Below are positions 18,434-26,484 of a stretch of DNA of 64,000 nucleotides, piece by piece (position 1 is the first letter of the stretch; each line of letters begins with the position of its first letter). The position numbers were made by a program, and so were the translations under genes. The stretch is from CADEFQ01 sp050185195 (GTDB lineage Bacteria; Pseudomonadota; Gammaproteobacteria; Steroidobacterales; Steroidobacteraceae): the NCBI GenBank assembly GCA_050185195.1, contig JBFWZQ010000009.1, positions 1 through 64,000 of the forward strand. Reading direction: 5' to 3'. The notes beneath the pieces are model-generated. The model was not told the DNA's origin and searched no databases. It was given only the letters and a program-made list of their open reading frames with translations.

Positions 18434-19117
18434 ATGGCGCGGATACTGCTGGTGGAAGACGACCACGCGCTGGCCCGTGGACTCGCAGCCATACTTCGTG
18501 GGGAGGGCTACTCGGTCGATGCTGCGCACGACGGCGAGAGCGCGCTGGCAATGGCCCGCGATGAACCCTATGCCGTCGTCACCCTCGACATCAACTTGCC
18601 CGGGATATCGGGCTTCGATGTGCTGAAGTCACTGCGTGCGCGTGGCTGCCGGGCACCGGTCCTGATGCTGACTGCGCGCGATGCCGTCGATGATCGCGTC
18701 AAGGGGCTGGATTTCGGTGCCGACGACTACCTGCTGAAGCCCTTCGAACCCCCCGAGCTGACGGCCCGGCTGCGGGCATTGCTCCGTCGCCCGGCCACCG
18801 ACCCGTCGCCGATCATCCGGGTGGGCACCCTCGAGATCGATCGCTCGCGCTGCGAGATCCGGGTGGCAGGGGAGCCGGTCGAACTGCGCAGGCGGGAATG
18901 GGTGGTGCTCGAGCGGCTGGTGGTCCGTGTCGGGAAGGTCGTCTCCAAGGAAAGGTTGGCGGCCGAGGTATTCGGGTTCGATGACTCCGTGGCGCCGAAT
19001 GCGATCGAGGTCTACATCGCCCGGCTGCGGCGCAAGCTTGGCCCGCAGGGACCGACGATCCGCACCATGCGCGGCCTCGGCTATGTGATGGAGGATGTTC
19101 CGGCTGGTGAGGCATAA
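18434..19117 (+). CDS. OmpR-family response regulator (TctD-like)
   Basis: A 227-residue regulator: receiver domain (LLVEDDHAL, phosphoacceptor Asp in VTLDINLPG, Lys in LKPFEPPEL) followed by a winged-helix domain (LRRREWVVLERL, YIARLRRKLG, TMRGLGYVME). GAGGGAG sits just upstream of the ATG. It overlaps the kinase gene by 23 bases, so the two form one unit. The partner kinase resembles TctE, which in other bacteria controls tricarboxylate uptake; the surrounding citrate-type genes are plausible targets, as is the 11-base-period site at 9335-9393. Confidence 0.93.
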   Translation: MARILLVEDDHALARGLAAILRGEGYSVDAAHDGESALAMARDEPYAVVTLDINLPGISGFDVLKSLRARGCRAPVLMLTARDAVDDRVKGLDFGADDYLLKPFEPPELTARLRALLRRPATDPSPIIRVGTLEIDRSRCEIRVAGEPVELRRREWVVLERLVVRVGKVVSKERLAAEVFGFDDSVAPNAIEVYIARLRRKLGPQGPTIRTMRGLGYVMEDVPAGEA

Positions 19118-20528
19118 CCTGCGCGTTTCGCTGACCGCGCGCCTGCTGGTTGCACTCATCCTGCCGACCGCAGCGCTCGCCCTGGTGCTGGGCGTCGGCG
19201 GCGCGCTCTTCATCACCCGCATCGTCGAGGGCGTGAACGACCGTCCGCTCGACGCGTCGGTGCGCTCCATTGCCGATACGCTTGCGCTGGAGGATGGCGA
19301 GGTCACGCTCGACCTGCCGCCTTCCGCATTCGGCATGCTGGAAAACGAGGAGCGCGACAACGTTTACTACAGCGCCTACGTAGGCAACGATTTGCTGACG
19401 GGTTATCCGGACCTGCCACGCATCGACATGGGGGGCGGAAGAAACGACGAAACCCGCTTCGCCTATTCCACCTATCGCGACTCCCCGATCCGGGTGGCGG
19501 CGATCGTGCGGCGCGTACCGCGCGTGGAAGCGCCCATCGTGGTACAGGTCGCCGAGACGATGGATGCCCGCAAGAGCCTCAGCCGGCAGATGCTCGGCGG
19601 GTTGTTCGCGCTCGAGGCGCTGCTGATCGGGCTGCTCGTGCTGTTGCTGCCGCTCGCAGTGCGCTGGGGGCTCCAGCCCCTCGCTGAAGTGCGTCGCGGC
19701 ATCGACAGCCGCTCCGCCACCGACTTCACGCCGCTCACCCTGCAGCAGGTGCCGACCGAGTTGCGGGGCTTCGTGACCGCGTTCAACGGACTGCTGTTCC
19801 GACTGCGCGATGCGGTGGAGGGCCTGCGTCGCTTCACCGCTGACGCCTCGCACCAGATGCGCACTCCGCTGTCTATCCTCAGGGCGCACCTGCAAGTCCT
19901 GAAGAGGGAGGGTACGCAGACGCCGGTCGGCCAGGCCTCGCTCGTCGATATCGATATCGCGACCGCGCGCCTGCAACGGCTGCTCACCCAGCTGCTTGCC
20001 CTGGCGCGCGCCGAGGGCAACCGGGAAAGCTACGCACGGCTGGTAGGGCTCGTGGACCTGTCCATGATCGCCAGATCGGTGGCCGAGGATTACGTGCCAG
20101 CAGCGCTGCGCAATGGTATCGATATCCAGTTCGAATCGGCGGGGCAAACGACGGCGCCGACCGTCGCGGAACTCGCGCGCGAACTGCTCTCCAATCTCGT
20201 CGACAACGCGATCCGGTACAACCACAAGGGCGGGACGGTTTGGCTGCGTGTCGTGTCGCGCGATGGCATGGTCAGCGCCGTCGTCGAGGATGACGGGCCG
20301 GGCATCCCGGCGCAGATGCAGGCGGACGTATTCCAGCGGTTTCTCAGGCTCGATCGCGATCGAACCGTGGAGGGCAGCGGCCTCGGACTCGCCATCGTCA
20401 AGGTGTTGGCGGATGCCCTCGCGGCCGGCATCCGCATCGCCAGCAGGCCGGCCGGTGGACTGCGAATCGACGTCGATTTCCCGGTCGCGGCCGATCGGCC
20501 ACGCGCAGCGGGCAAGTCAGCGTCCTGA
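19095..20528 (+). CDS. Sensor histidine kinase (TctE-like)
   Basis: A 477-residue inner-membrane kinase. A first transmembrane helix (residues 14-36) and a second near 165-190 flank a roughly 130-residue periplasmic sensor domain of the two-component sensor N-terminal type. HAMP-like linker, dimerisation helix with phospho-acceptor His in FTADASHQMRTPLS, and an ATPase domain with N-box (NLVDNAIRYN), DDGPGIP and GSGLGLAIV follow. The FTADASHQMRTPLSIL signature is shared with TctE/QseC kinases. It would sense an organic acid or a binding-protein complex in the periplasm. Next gene follows after about 26 bases. Confidence 0.93.
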   Translation: MFRLVRHNLRVSLTARLLVALILPTAALALVLGVGGALFITRIVEGVNDRPLDASVRSIADTLALEDGEVTLDLPPSAFGMLENEERDNVYYSAYVGNDLLTGYPDLPRIDMGGGRNDETRFAYSTYRDSPIRVAAIVRRVPRVEAPIVVQVAETMDARKSLSRQMLGGLFALEALLIGLLVLLLPLAVRWGLQPLAEVRRGIDSRSATDFTPLTLQQVPTELRGFVTAFNGLLFRLRDAVEGLRRFTADASHQMRTPLSILRAHLQVLKREGTQTPVGQASLVDIDIATARLQRLLTQLLALARAEGNRESYARLVGLVDLSMIARSVAEDYVPAALRNGIDIQFESAGQTTAPTVAELARELLSNLVDNAIRYNHKGGTVWLRVVSRDGMVSAVVEDDGPGIPAQMQADVFQRFLRLDRDRTVEGSGLGLAIVKVLADALAAGIRIASRPAGGLRIDVDFPVAADRPRAAGKSAS

Positions 20529-20554
20529 AAGCCACACTGGTGTTAGCTCGACGG

Positions 20555-21982
20555 ATGCCACGCCCATGCCTTCCTGCCATCCTGCTGCTTCTCCTCGTTT
20601 CGGCCGGCCATGCCAGCCTGTGGGCAGCCGACCGGGATGCGGCAAACGGGAAGGAACAGCGCTTTCGCAGCTTCTACCGGGAACTGGTCGAGACGGATAC
20701 GACGCTGTCCAATGGTAGTTGTACGCTTGCGGCGCAACGCATGGCCGCCCGCCTGCACGAGGCGGGCTTTGCCGACCGCGATGCGCGTGTCGTCGTTCCG
20801 CCCCAATTCCCGCGCCAGGGCAATCTCGTCGCACGGATTGCCGGGACGGATTCGAGGCTGGTTGCGGTACTGCTGCTCGCGCATATCGATGTCGTCGAGG
20901 CGCAGGCAGCGGAATGGAAGCGCGATCCATTCAAGCTGGTGGAGGAGGGCGGTTATTTCCACGCGCGTGGTGCATTGGACGACAAGGCGATGGCAGCAGC
21001 CTTCGTCGATGCATTCATCCGCTTTCGCGAGGAAGGCTTCCGTCCCGCGCGCACGTTGAAACTCGCCCTGACCTGCGGAGAGGAGACGGATGAGGTCTTC
21101 AGCGGCGTGCAGTACCTGCTTGCGAACGAGCCCGATTCGCTGGCGGCCGGTCTGGCGGTCAACGAGGGCGGCTCGGGCCGCCTCGATGAGAACGGCAGGC
21201 GCGTCTCGTTCGGAATCCAGGTTGGCGAGAAGATCTACCAGGACTTCACGTTGACCGCGCTTTCGCCCGGCGGGCACAGCGCGCGACCCACTGACGACAA
21301 TGCCATCGGGCGCCTTGCCGAAGCCGTGGCGCGGGTTGCGGCGGACCGCTTCCCGGTGAACATGACGGCTGCAACCAGGGACTTCTTCCGGCGCTCGGCC
21401 CTCGAATACGATGGGCAGACGGCGCAGGATCTCGCGGCTGCGGGCAGCGGCGCCGCCGATGCACCCGCGCTGGCGCGGCTCGCGGCCGCGGACCCGCTCT
21501 GGAACGCCTTCCTGCGGACCACATGCATCCCGACACTCATCAGCGGGGGGCACGCCAGGAATGCCCAGCCTCAGCGTGCCGAGGCGAACGTGAATTGCCG
21601 CATCATGCCCGGCGAGAGCATCGAGGGTGTCCGGGAGAGGCTCGTCGGCGTGGTTGCCGACGCCGCAATCGGCATCACGCTGGCGGGCGCACCGGGACCG
21701 CAACCGGCCGCGCCGCCCCTTGATGCGCACGTCGTGGGGCCAGTCGAGCGGATCGTGGCCGACATGTGGCCCGGCGTGCCCGTGATTCCGAGTCTGAGCA
21801 GTGGCGCCACCGACGGCCGCTTCCTGAATGCGGCGGGCATACCGACTTACGGGATCTCTGGCATGTTCAGGGACCCCGACGGCAATGGCGTCCACGGTAT
21901 CGACGAGCGCATCGGGGTGACTGCGCTGCTCGATGGGCGCGCGTTCCTCTATCGGCTCATCAAGGCTTACGCCAGCGAATGA
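20555..21982 (+). CDS. Exported M20/M25/M40-family metallohydrolase
   Basis: About 475 residues; di-zinc peptidases of this family cut dipeptides, acyl-amino acids and related amides. A signal peptide is visible (PRPCLPAILLLLLVSAG). Metal-site motifs are in place: LLLAHIDVVE (His, Asp), GALDDKAMAA (bridging Asp), CGEETDE (catalytic Glu pair) and a late His in GNGVHGIDERI. A lid domain lies between residues about 230 and 350 (GGHSARP). ATG 20555 gives the cleaner signal peptide; GTG 20540 would add five residues. The gene lies between a TctE-like kinase and a PepSY protein with short gaps, so it belongs to that operon. Substrate unknown. Confidence 0.87.
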   Translation: MPRPCLPAILLLLLVSAGHASLWAADRDAANGKEQRFRSFYRELVETDTTLSNGSCTLAAQRMAARLHEAGFADRDARVVVPPQFPRQGNLVARIAGTDSRLVAVLLLAHIDVVEAQAAEWKRDPFKLVEEGGYFHARGALDDKAMAAAFVDAFIRFREEGFRPARTLKLALTCGEETDEVFSGVQYLLANEPDSLAAGLAVNEGGSGRLDENGRRVSFGIQVGEKIYQDFTLTALSPGGHSARPTDDNAIGRLAEAVARVAADRFPVNMTAATRDFFRRSALEYDGQTAQDLAAAGSGAADAPALARLAAADPLWNAFLRTTCIPTLISGGHARNAQPQRAEANVNCRIMPGESIEGVRERLVGVVADAAIGITLAGAPGPQPAAPPLDAHVVGPVERIVADMWPGVPVIPSLSSGATDGRFLNAAGIPTYGISGMFRDPDGNGVHGIDERIGVTALLDGRAFLYRLIKAYASE

Positions 21983-21992
21983 CGGGCCCGCG

Positions 21993-23090
21993 ATGAGTCG
22001 TGCCACTCTGCTCAAGCTGCATCGCTGGGTCGGTATCGCGCTGGCCCTGATGTTGTTCGTGCAGGGGCTGACCGGGTCCCTCCTCGTGTTCCGGGACGAG
22101 ATCGATCGCATGCTCCACCCGGAGCTGGTGCTGGTGCCTGCGCCATCGCAGGTGCCGATACAGCAGCTCGTCACTGCGGTGCGCAGCGCCGCACCCGATG
22201 CGACGCTACAGCGCATTCGTTTCGATGCGGGCGATGGGGCACCGATATTCGTGATGCGGGGCGGCGACGACCAGCCGTACCTTGTCGCAGTCGACCCCTG
22301 GCGCGGCGTGATCCTCAGGCAGGGCGGCTATTCAGCCTGGCCCACCGAGTTCCTCTTTCGCATCCACGACGAGCTGCTCTCGGGCAGGGCGGGCGAGATC
22401 ATCCTCAGCATGGAGGGCGTTGCGCTCGCGTTCCTCGGTATCGCGGGCTTCGTGATCTGGTGGCCCGGGCGGCGGCGATTGAAATCAGGTTTCCGCGTCA
22501 TCACCGGACAGGGTGCGGACCGCGCCCTGCGCACGACACACCGGGCCCTGGGCGCGTCGATCGCAGTGATGCTGCTGATGTCGGGAATTACCGGTGCGCT
22601 GCTGATCCACCGCACGGTCCTGCAGTCCTGGCTGCCCATGGTGCCGCGCCCGAAGTTCAGCATCGACGCACAGGTGGGCCGGCCCCTCATCCAGATCGAC
22701 GCGATGCTCGAGCGTGCGCGGCTCGAGCTCGGCCCGCTGCCGCTGCGGGAACTGCGGTTCTCGGGAACCGAGAGCCAGGTGATTGCCTTCTACTTCCAGG
22801 ATGAGACTTCGCTGCGCCCGAACGCCACGCGCCAGTATTTCTACAACGCGTATGACGGCACCGAGCTTGGCCGTTACGAGCCGGCCGCGCTGCCGGCGCT
22901 GAATACTGCCTACGATTGGCTATACACGATCCATACCGGTCGCGCCGCCCGGCTGCCGGGGCGCACCCTCGTGCTCGCCGGGGGGCTGTCACTCGTGTTC
23001 TTCGCGACGAGCGGCGTCTGGTTGTGGCTGTCGGCGCAGCGGCAGCGACGGGCACGCCGCCTCAAGTCCGCGCTGGTGCATGCAAAGTGA
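21993..23090 (+). CDS. PepSY-associated transmembrane (PiuB-type) protein
   Basis: A 365-residue inner-membrane protein with four main transmembrane helices: one near the N-terminus (LHRWVGIALALMLFVQGL), one near 140, one near 190 (the second THRALGASIAVMLLMSG copy) and one at the C-terminus. Periplasmic PepSY modules lie between them. His residues at the helix ends (KLHRW, IHDE, TTHRAL, TIHTG) are typical of the family, whose members often accompany ferric-siderophore receptors and are proposed to reduce or process imported ferric complexes. ATG 21993 is chosen because the upstream frame overlaps the M20 gene. It converges with the kinase gene, overlapping by 29 bases. Confidence 0.9.
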   Translation: MSRATLLKLHRWVGIALALMLFVQGLTGSLLVFRDEIDRMLHPELVLVPAPSQVPIQQLVTAVRSAAPDATLQRIRFDAGDGAPIFVMRGGDDQPYLVAVDPWRGVILRQGGYSAWPTEFLFRIHDELLSGRAGEIILSMEGVALAFLGIAGFVIWWPGRRRLKSGFRVITGQGADRALRTTHRALGASIAVMLLMSGITGALLIHRTVLQSWLPMVPRPKFSIDAQVGRPLIQIDAMLERARLELGPLPLRELRFSGTESQVIAFYFQDETSLRPNATRQYFYNAYDGTELGRYEPAALPALNTAYDWLYTIHTGRAARLPGRTLVLAGGLSLVFFATSGVWLWLSAQRQRRARRLKSALVHAK

Positions 23091-24462
23091 CGACGAGTGT
23101 CTGCGGCGGATCAAGTTGCGCGTGCACGTCCCAGCCCATCGCCCGCGCGAACTCGCGCACCAGCGCGAGGCCGAGCCCCATGTGCACGCCGCCGCTGCGC
23201 GCGGCTTCCTTGCGCCAGAAGCGCTCGAAGAGGCGGGTCGTGTCGGCAGGCGTCAGGTCGGGCGCCGCGTTGGCAATCGCGAGCCGATAGCCGCCGGCTC
23301 CCGCTGCGCCGCTGACGCGGATCGTGCCGCCCTCGGGACCGTATTCGATCGCGTTCTCGAGGAGGTTCACGAGGATCGAGTGCAGCAACGCCGGGTCGGC
23401 CTCGACCTGCACCGCTTCGACTTCGATCACCGCCTGCGCGCCGCGTGCGGCCGCGGTGCGCTCGAGCGACTGCCAGGCCCGCTGGACACGCTCCGCGACA
23501 CTGACCGCCTCGCGTACCGCGCTGAGCTGGCCCGATTCGCTGCGCGCGAGCGCGAGCATGCGGGTGACGATCGCCTCCATCTGCGTCGCGATATCGAGCG
23601 TGTCGGCGTCGGTGGCGGGCGGGCGCGAGTCAGGCCAGCGCAGGGCGCTCTCGGCCAGCGTGCGCAGTTCCGCGATCGGCGTGCGCAGCTCGTGCGCCAT
23701 CGCCGAGCTCACGCGGCGCTCACGCTCGAAGGATTCCTCGAGGCGGGCCAGCAGCGCGTTCAGCGTCGTCGTGATGGGGGCCAGCTCGCGTGGCAGGCCG
23801 GCGGTCGCAAAGCGCGTGTCGAGCGTACTGGCATCGACCGCAGCGACTGCGCCCGCCAGCCGCTCGAGCGGCTTGAGGCCGCGGTGGAGCAACCAGGGCA
23901 CGAGCAGTCCCACGGCGAGCAGCAAGGCGGCCGCCCAGGCGCCTGTCCCGACGAGCAGCTCGCGCAGTTCCTCGTCCAGATCGGCGGAATGGGCCGCGAC
24001 AACGAGCGTCAGCGGCCGGACTGGAGCCTTCGTTCCCTTGATGGCGGGGCGCGGCTCGAACGTGACACCGATGCCACGCCCCGACTTGCCGTCCGGCAAG
24101 GCAAGGAAGAAATGCTTCGGCTTCTTCATGCTGCCGCTCCTTGCCGGCAGGTCGGGCTTGTCCTCCAGGCTTTCGGAGCGCGCGAGCGTCCGGCCGTCCG
24201 CGTCCCAAAGCTGGTAGAAATCGCTCGCGACGTCGTCGTCGAAGCCGCGCAGGAACTTGTCGCTGAACGCGAGTGTCACCGCGCCGTCTTCGTGCACCGT
24301 GACCAGCGTGCTGATCGCGCGCGCCTCGGCGGCGAGGGCATGGTCGAAGCTTTCGATGAACTCGCCACGCACCGCGTAGTAGAGCGCCAGGAGTCCCGCC
24401 AGGAACACCGCGAACAGTGTCAGCACGAGGCTGCGGGTGAGGCGCAGGCGTATCGAGGTCAT
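23062..24462 (-). CDS. Sensor histidine kinase (second two-component system)
   Basis: A 466-residue kinase with transmembrane helices near residues 11-30 and 172-194, a periplasmic domain with a Lys-rich loop (MKKPKHFF), a HAMP linker, acceptor His in SSAMAHELRTPIAEL, and ATPase boxes NLLENAIEYG and MGLGLALVREF. The GxGxG region after the N-box is weakly conserved (the D-box DxGxG is replaced by NAAPDLTP), as also occurs in some PhoQ/QseC-like kinases. Its ATG overlaps the regulator stop by four bases. The last 29 bases overlap the tail of the opposing PepSY gene. Confidence 0.92.
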   Translation of the reverse strand: MTSIRLRLTRSLVLTLFAVFLAGLLALYYAVRGEFIESFDHALAAEARAISTLVTVHEDGAVTLAFSDKFLRGFDDDVASDFYQLWDADGRTLARSESLEDKPDLPARSGSMKKPKHFFLALPDGKSGRGIGVTFEPRPAIKGTKAPVRPLTLVVAAHSADLDEELRELLVGTGAWAAALLLAVGLLVPWLLHRGLKPLERLAGAVAAVDASTLDTRFATAGLPRELAPITTTLNALLARLEESFERERRVSSAMAHELRTPIAELRTLAESALRWPDSRPPATDADTLDIATQMEAIVTRMLALARSESGQLSAVREAVSVAERVQRAWQSLERTAAARGAQAVIEVEAVQVEADPALLHSILVNLLENAIEYGPEGGTIRVSGAAGAGGYRLAIANAAPDLTPADTTRLFERFWRKEAARSGGVHMGLGLALVREFARAMGWDVHAQLDPPQTLVVTLHAPART

Positions 24463-25133
24463 GCGTCGGCCGGTTCGAGCACGTAGCCGAGGCCGCGGCG
24501 GGTGTGGATCAGGGGCGCCGGATCGCCCTCGGCGAGCTTGCGCCGCAGGGTGCAGATCGCGGAATCGACGGCATTGCTCGTCGGGCTCTCGTCGTTGTAG
24601 ATGTGCTCTTCGATCTCGGCGCGGGTGACGACTTCACCCTGTCGCCGCGCGAGGTACTCGACGAGGTTGTATTCGCGCGCCGTCAGGTCGATCGGGTGGC
24701 CAGCGCGTGTCACGGCGCGGCGTCCGGTATCGACCGTCAGGTCGCCCACCACGATCAGGTTCTGCTTGGCGCCATAGGCCCGGCGGCAGAGCGCCGCGAC
24801 GCGCGCCAGCAACTCCTCGAGCGCGAAGGGCTTGATCAGGTAATCGTCGGCGCCGATGCGCAGCCCCTCGACACGATCGGCCACCGTGTCGCGCGCCGTG
24901 AGCAGCAGAACATGCGCCTCGTTGCCGGCGGCGCGCATGCGCGCCAGCAGCGTGAGGCCGTCGAGCTTTGGCAGCATGATGTCGAGCACGATCGCGTCGT
25001 AGCGCGTGGTCTCGATGCGCCACAGCGCCTCCTCGCCGTCGGCAGCGGTGTCGACCGCATACCCCGTACGCTCGAGGGCGCCCGTCACGCTGCGCAGCAG
25101 CCGCGGGGAGTCCTCGACGTACAGGATGCGCAC
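24459..25133 (-). CDS. OmpR-family response regulator (second system)
   Basis: A 224-residue regulator with receiver (ILYVEDSPRLLRS, acceptor Asp in VLDIMLPKLDG, Lys in IKPFALEELLARV) and a winged-helix DNA-binding domain (LTAREYNLVEYLA, TLRRKLAEG, TRRGLGYVLE). The start codon is GTG at 25133, nine bases after the porin stop, so it is probably co-transcribed with the porin and kinase. No other target is evident from the sequence. Confidence 0.93.
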   Translation of the reverse strand: MRILYVEDSPRLLRSVTGALERTGYAVDTAADGEEALWRIETTRYDAIVLDIMLPKLDGLTLLARMRAAGNEAHVLLLTARDTVADRVEGLRIGADDYLIKPFALEELLARVAALCRRAYGAKQNLIVVGDLTVDTGRRAVTRAGHPIDLTAREYNLVEYLARRQGEVVTRAEIEEHIYNDESPTSNAVDSAICTLRRKLAEGDPAPLIHTRRGLGYVLEPADA

Positions 25134-25142
25134 GGCCTTGCC

Positions 25143-26426
25143 CTAGTACATGAGCTGCACGCGCGCGAGCAGCCGGCCGGAATCGCCGGGCAGGCCGGGT
25201 GCATCGCCGAAGAGATAGTTGACCATCAGCTTGATGTCGTCGCCCTTCAGCAGGTAGTTGAGCCCCGCGACCCAATTGCGGGTGGCGTCACCTGCTGCGT
25301 CGAGGTTCGGGTCGAAGACCTCGCGCCGCAGGACAGCCTGCAGCCGCCGGGGCACGACCATGTAGGCGGCGGTGAGTTGCCAGCCCTGTGCATCGAATTC
25401 GCGCACCGGCAGGGCATTATCCGGCTCGAATCGCTCGCGCAGGAACTCGCCTCCGAACTGCAGGCGCCCGAGCGTCCACTGCGCATCGGCGCCCCAGCCC
25501 ATGCGCTGGCCGCGGAAAATGCCGTCGACCGCGCCGCCGGCGGTGGCGTCGAAGCCGAAGCCGGGCTTGGACACGGCCGAGTCTTCCGAATGCATCACGT
25601 TGACGGCGCCGACGAGTCGTCCCGCGGTTGGCGAATCGAGCAGCGTGCCGTAGACGCGCGCGGCGCCGAGGAAGCGGTCGTCATCGTTGCGGCTCGAATT
25701 CGAGCCGTTTCCGTGGCCGACCGTGACGACGTAGCCGGCACGCTGGCCGGGGAAACGGCCGTAGAGGCCGAGCCCGGGCTGGCGGCCGTCCGCGATGCGA
25801 TCGCTTCCGAGCGGCCGCTCGATCGTGTCGAACGTCGTGTCGCTCCACAGCTGGTCGCCGCCGAACGCGGGCTTCAGGTAGCCGACGCGGACGTTCGCCG
25901 CCGGATACCGGTTCCAGTTCACGTAGATCTCGTTCGCGCTGGCGCGGATGCCCGTGCCGTCGCCGAGCGAATTGGCGCCGAAGTCCGCTTCGAGGCGAAA
26001 GTCGAAGTGCTCGGCGAAACCGCCCGAGACCATGAGGCGCGCGCGGCGGAAGTAGAAGCGGTCGTTGATGCCGGCAAAACGCTCGTCGCCGGCGTCTCCC
26101 GCCTCGTACTGGCCGTGGATGAAGCCGCTGATCGTGAGTTGCTGCTCGTTGCCCGCGAAGACCACGTCGGCCGCGCGGGCCTTCGCCGGAGCCGGCGCGG
26201 GGGCCGCGGCAACCTGGGGCGCCGCCGCGGGCGCAGGCGCAGGCGCGGGCTGCGCGGCCAGCAGCGCCCGCAGGCGCGCGTTTTCTTCCTTGAGTTGCGC
26301 GTAACCCGCCTCGAGCGCCTGGAGGCGCTCCTCGACGGTGGGCACGCCGGCGGCGTGGCTCGGTGAGAAGATCGCCGGCGCGGCGAGCGCGGCGCACAGG
26401 GTCAGCAGTTTGACGCTCTTTTTCAT
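25143..26426 (-). CDS. OprP/OprO-type outer-membrane porin
   Basis: A 427-residue porin with signal peptide (MKKSVKLLTLCAALAAP, cleaved near SHA), a short coiled coil (residues about 30-58, VEERLQALEAGYAQLKEENARL) as in trimeric porins, an Ala/Pro linker, then a beta-barrel rich in alternating aromatic strands ending in LMY. Strand motifs such as FYFRRARLMVSG, FDFRLEADFG and VGYLKPAFGGDQLW match the phosphate-selective porin O/P family; in this family the ligand can be phosphate, pyrophosphate or other anions. It is the first gene of a unit with a two-component system, so the pair may regulate the uptake of the porin's solute. Confidence 0.88.
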   Translation of the reverse strand: MKKSVKLLTLCAALAAPAIFSPSHAAGVPTVEERLQALEAGYAQLKEENARLRALLAAQPAPAPAPAAAPQVAAAPAPAPAKARAADVVFAGNEQQLTISGFIHGQYEAGDAGDERFAGINDRFYFRRARLMVSGGFAEHFDFRLEADFGANSLGDGTGIRASANEIYVNWNRYPAANVRVGYLKPAFGGDQLWSDTTFDTIERPLGSDRIADGRQPGLGLYGRFPGQRAGYVVTVGHGNGSNSSRNDDDRFLGAARVYGTLLDSPTAGRLVGAVNVMHSEDSAVSKPGFGFDATAGGAVDGIFRGQRMGWGADAQWTLGRLQFGGEFLRERFEPDNALPVREFDAQGWQLTAAYMVVPRRLQAVLRREVFDPNLDAAGDATRNWVAGLNYLLKGDDIKLMVNYLFGDAPGLPGDSGRLLARVQLMY

Positions 26427-26484
26427 GGCCCGATTATCGATGCAAGTGCGGGGCCATGGTGCCGGGCTAAGTATTATCCGCAGA

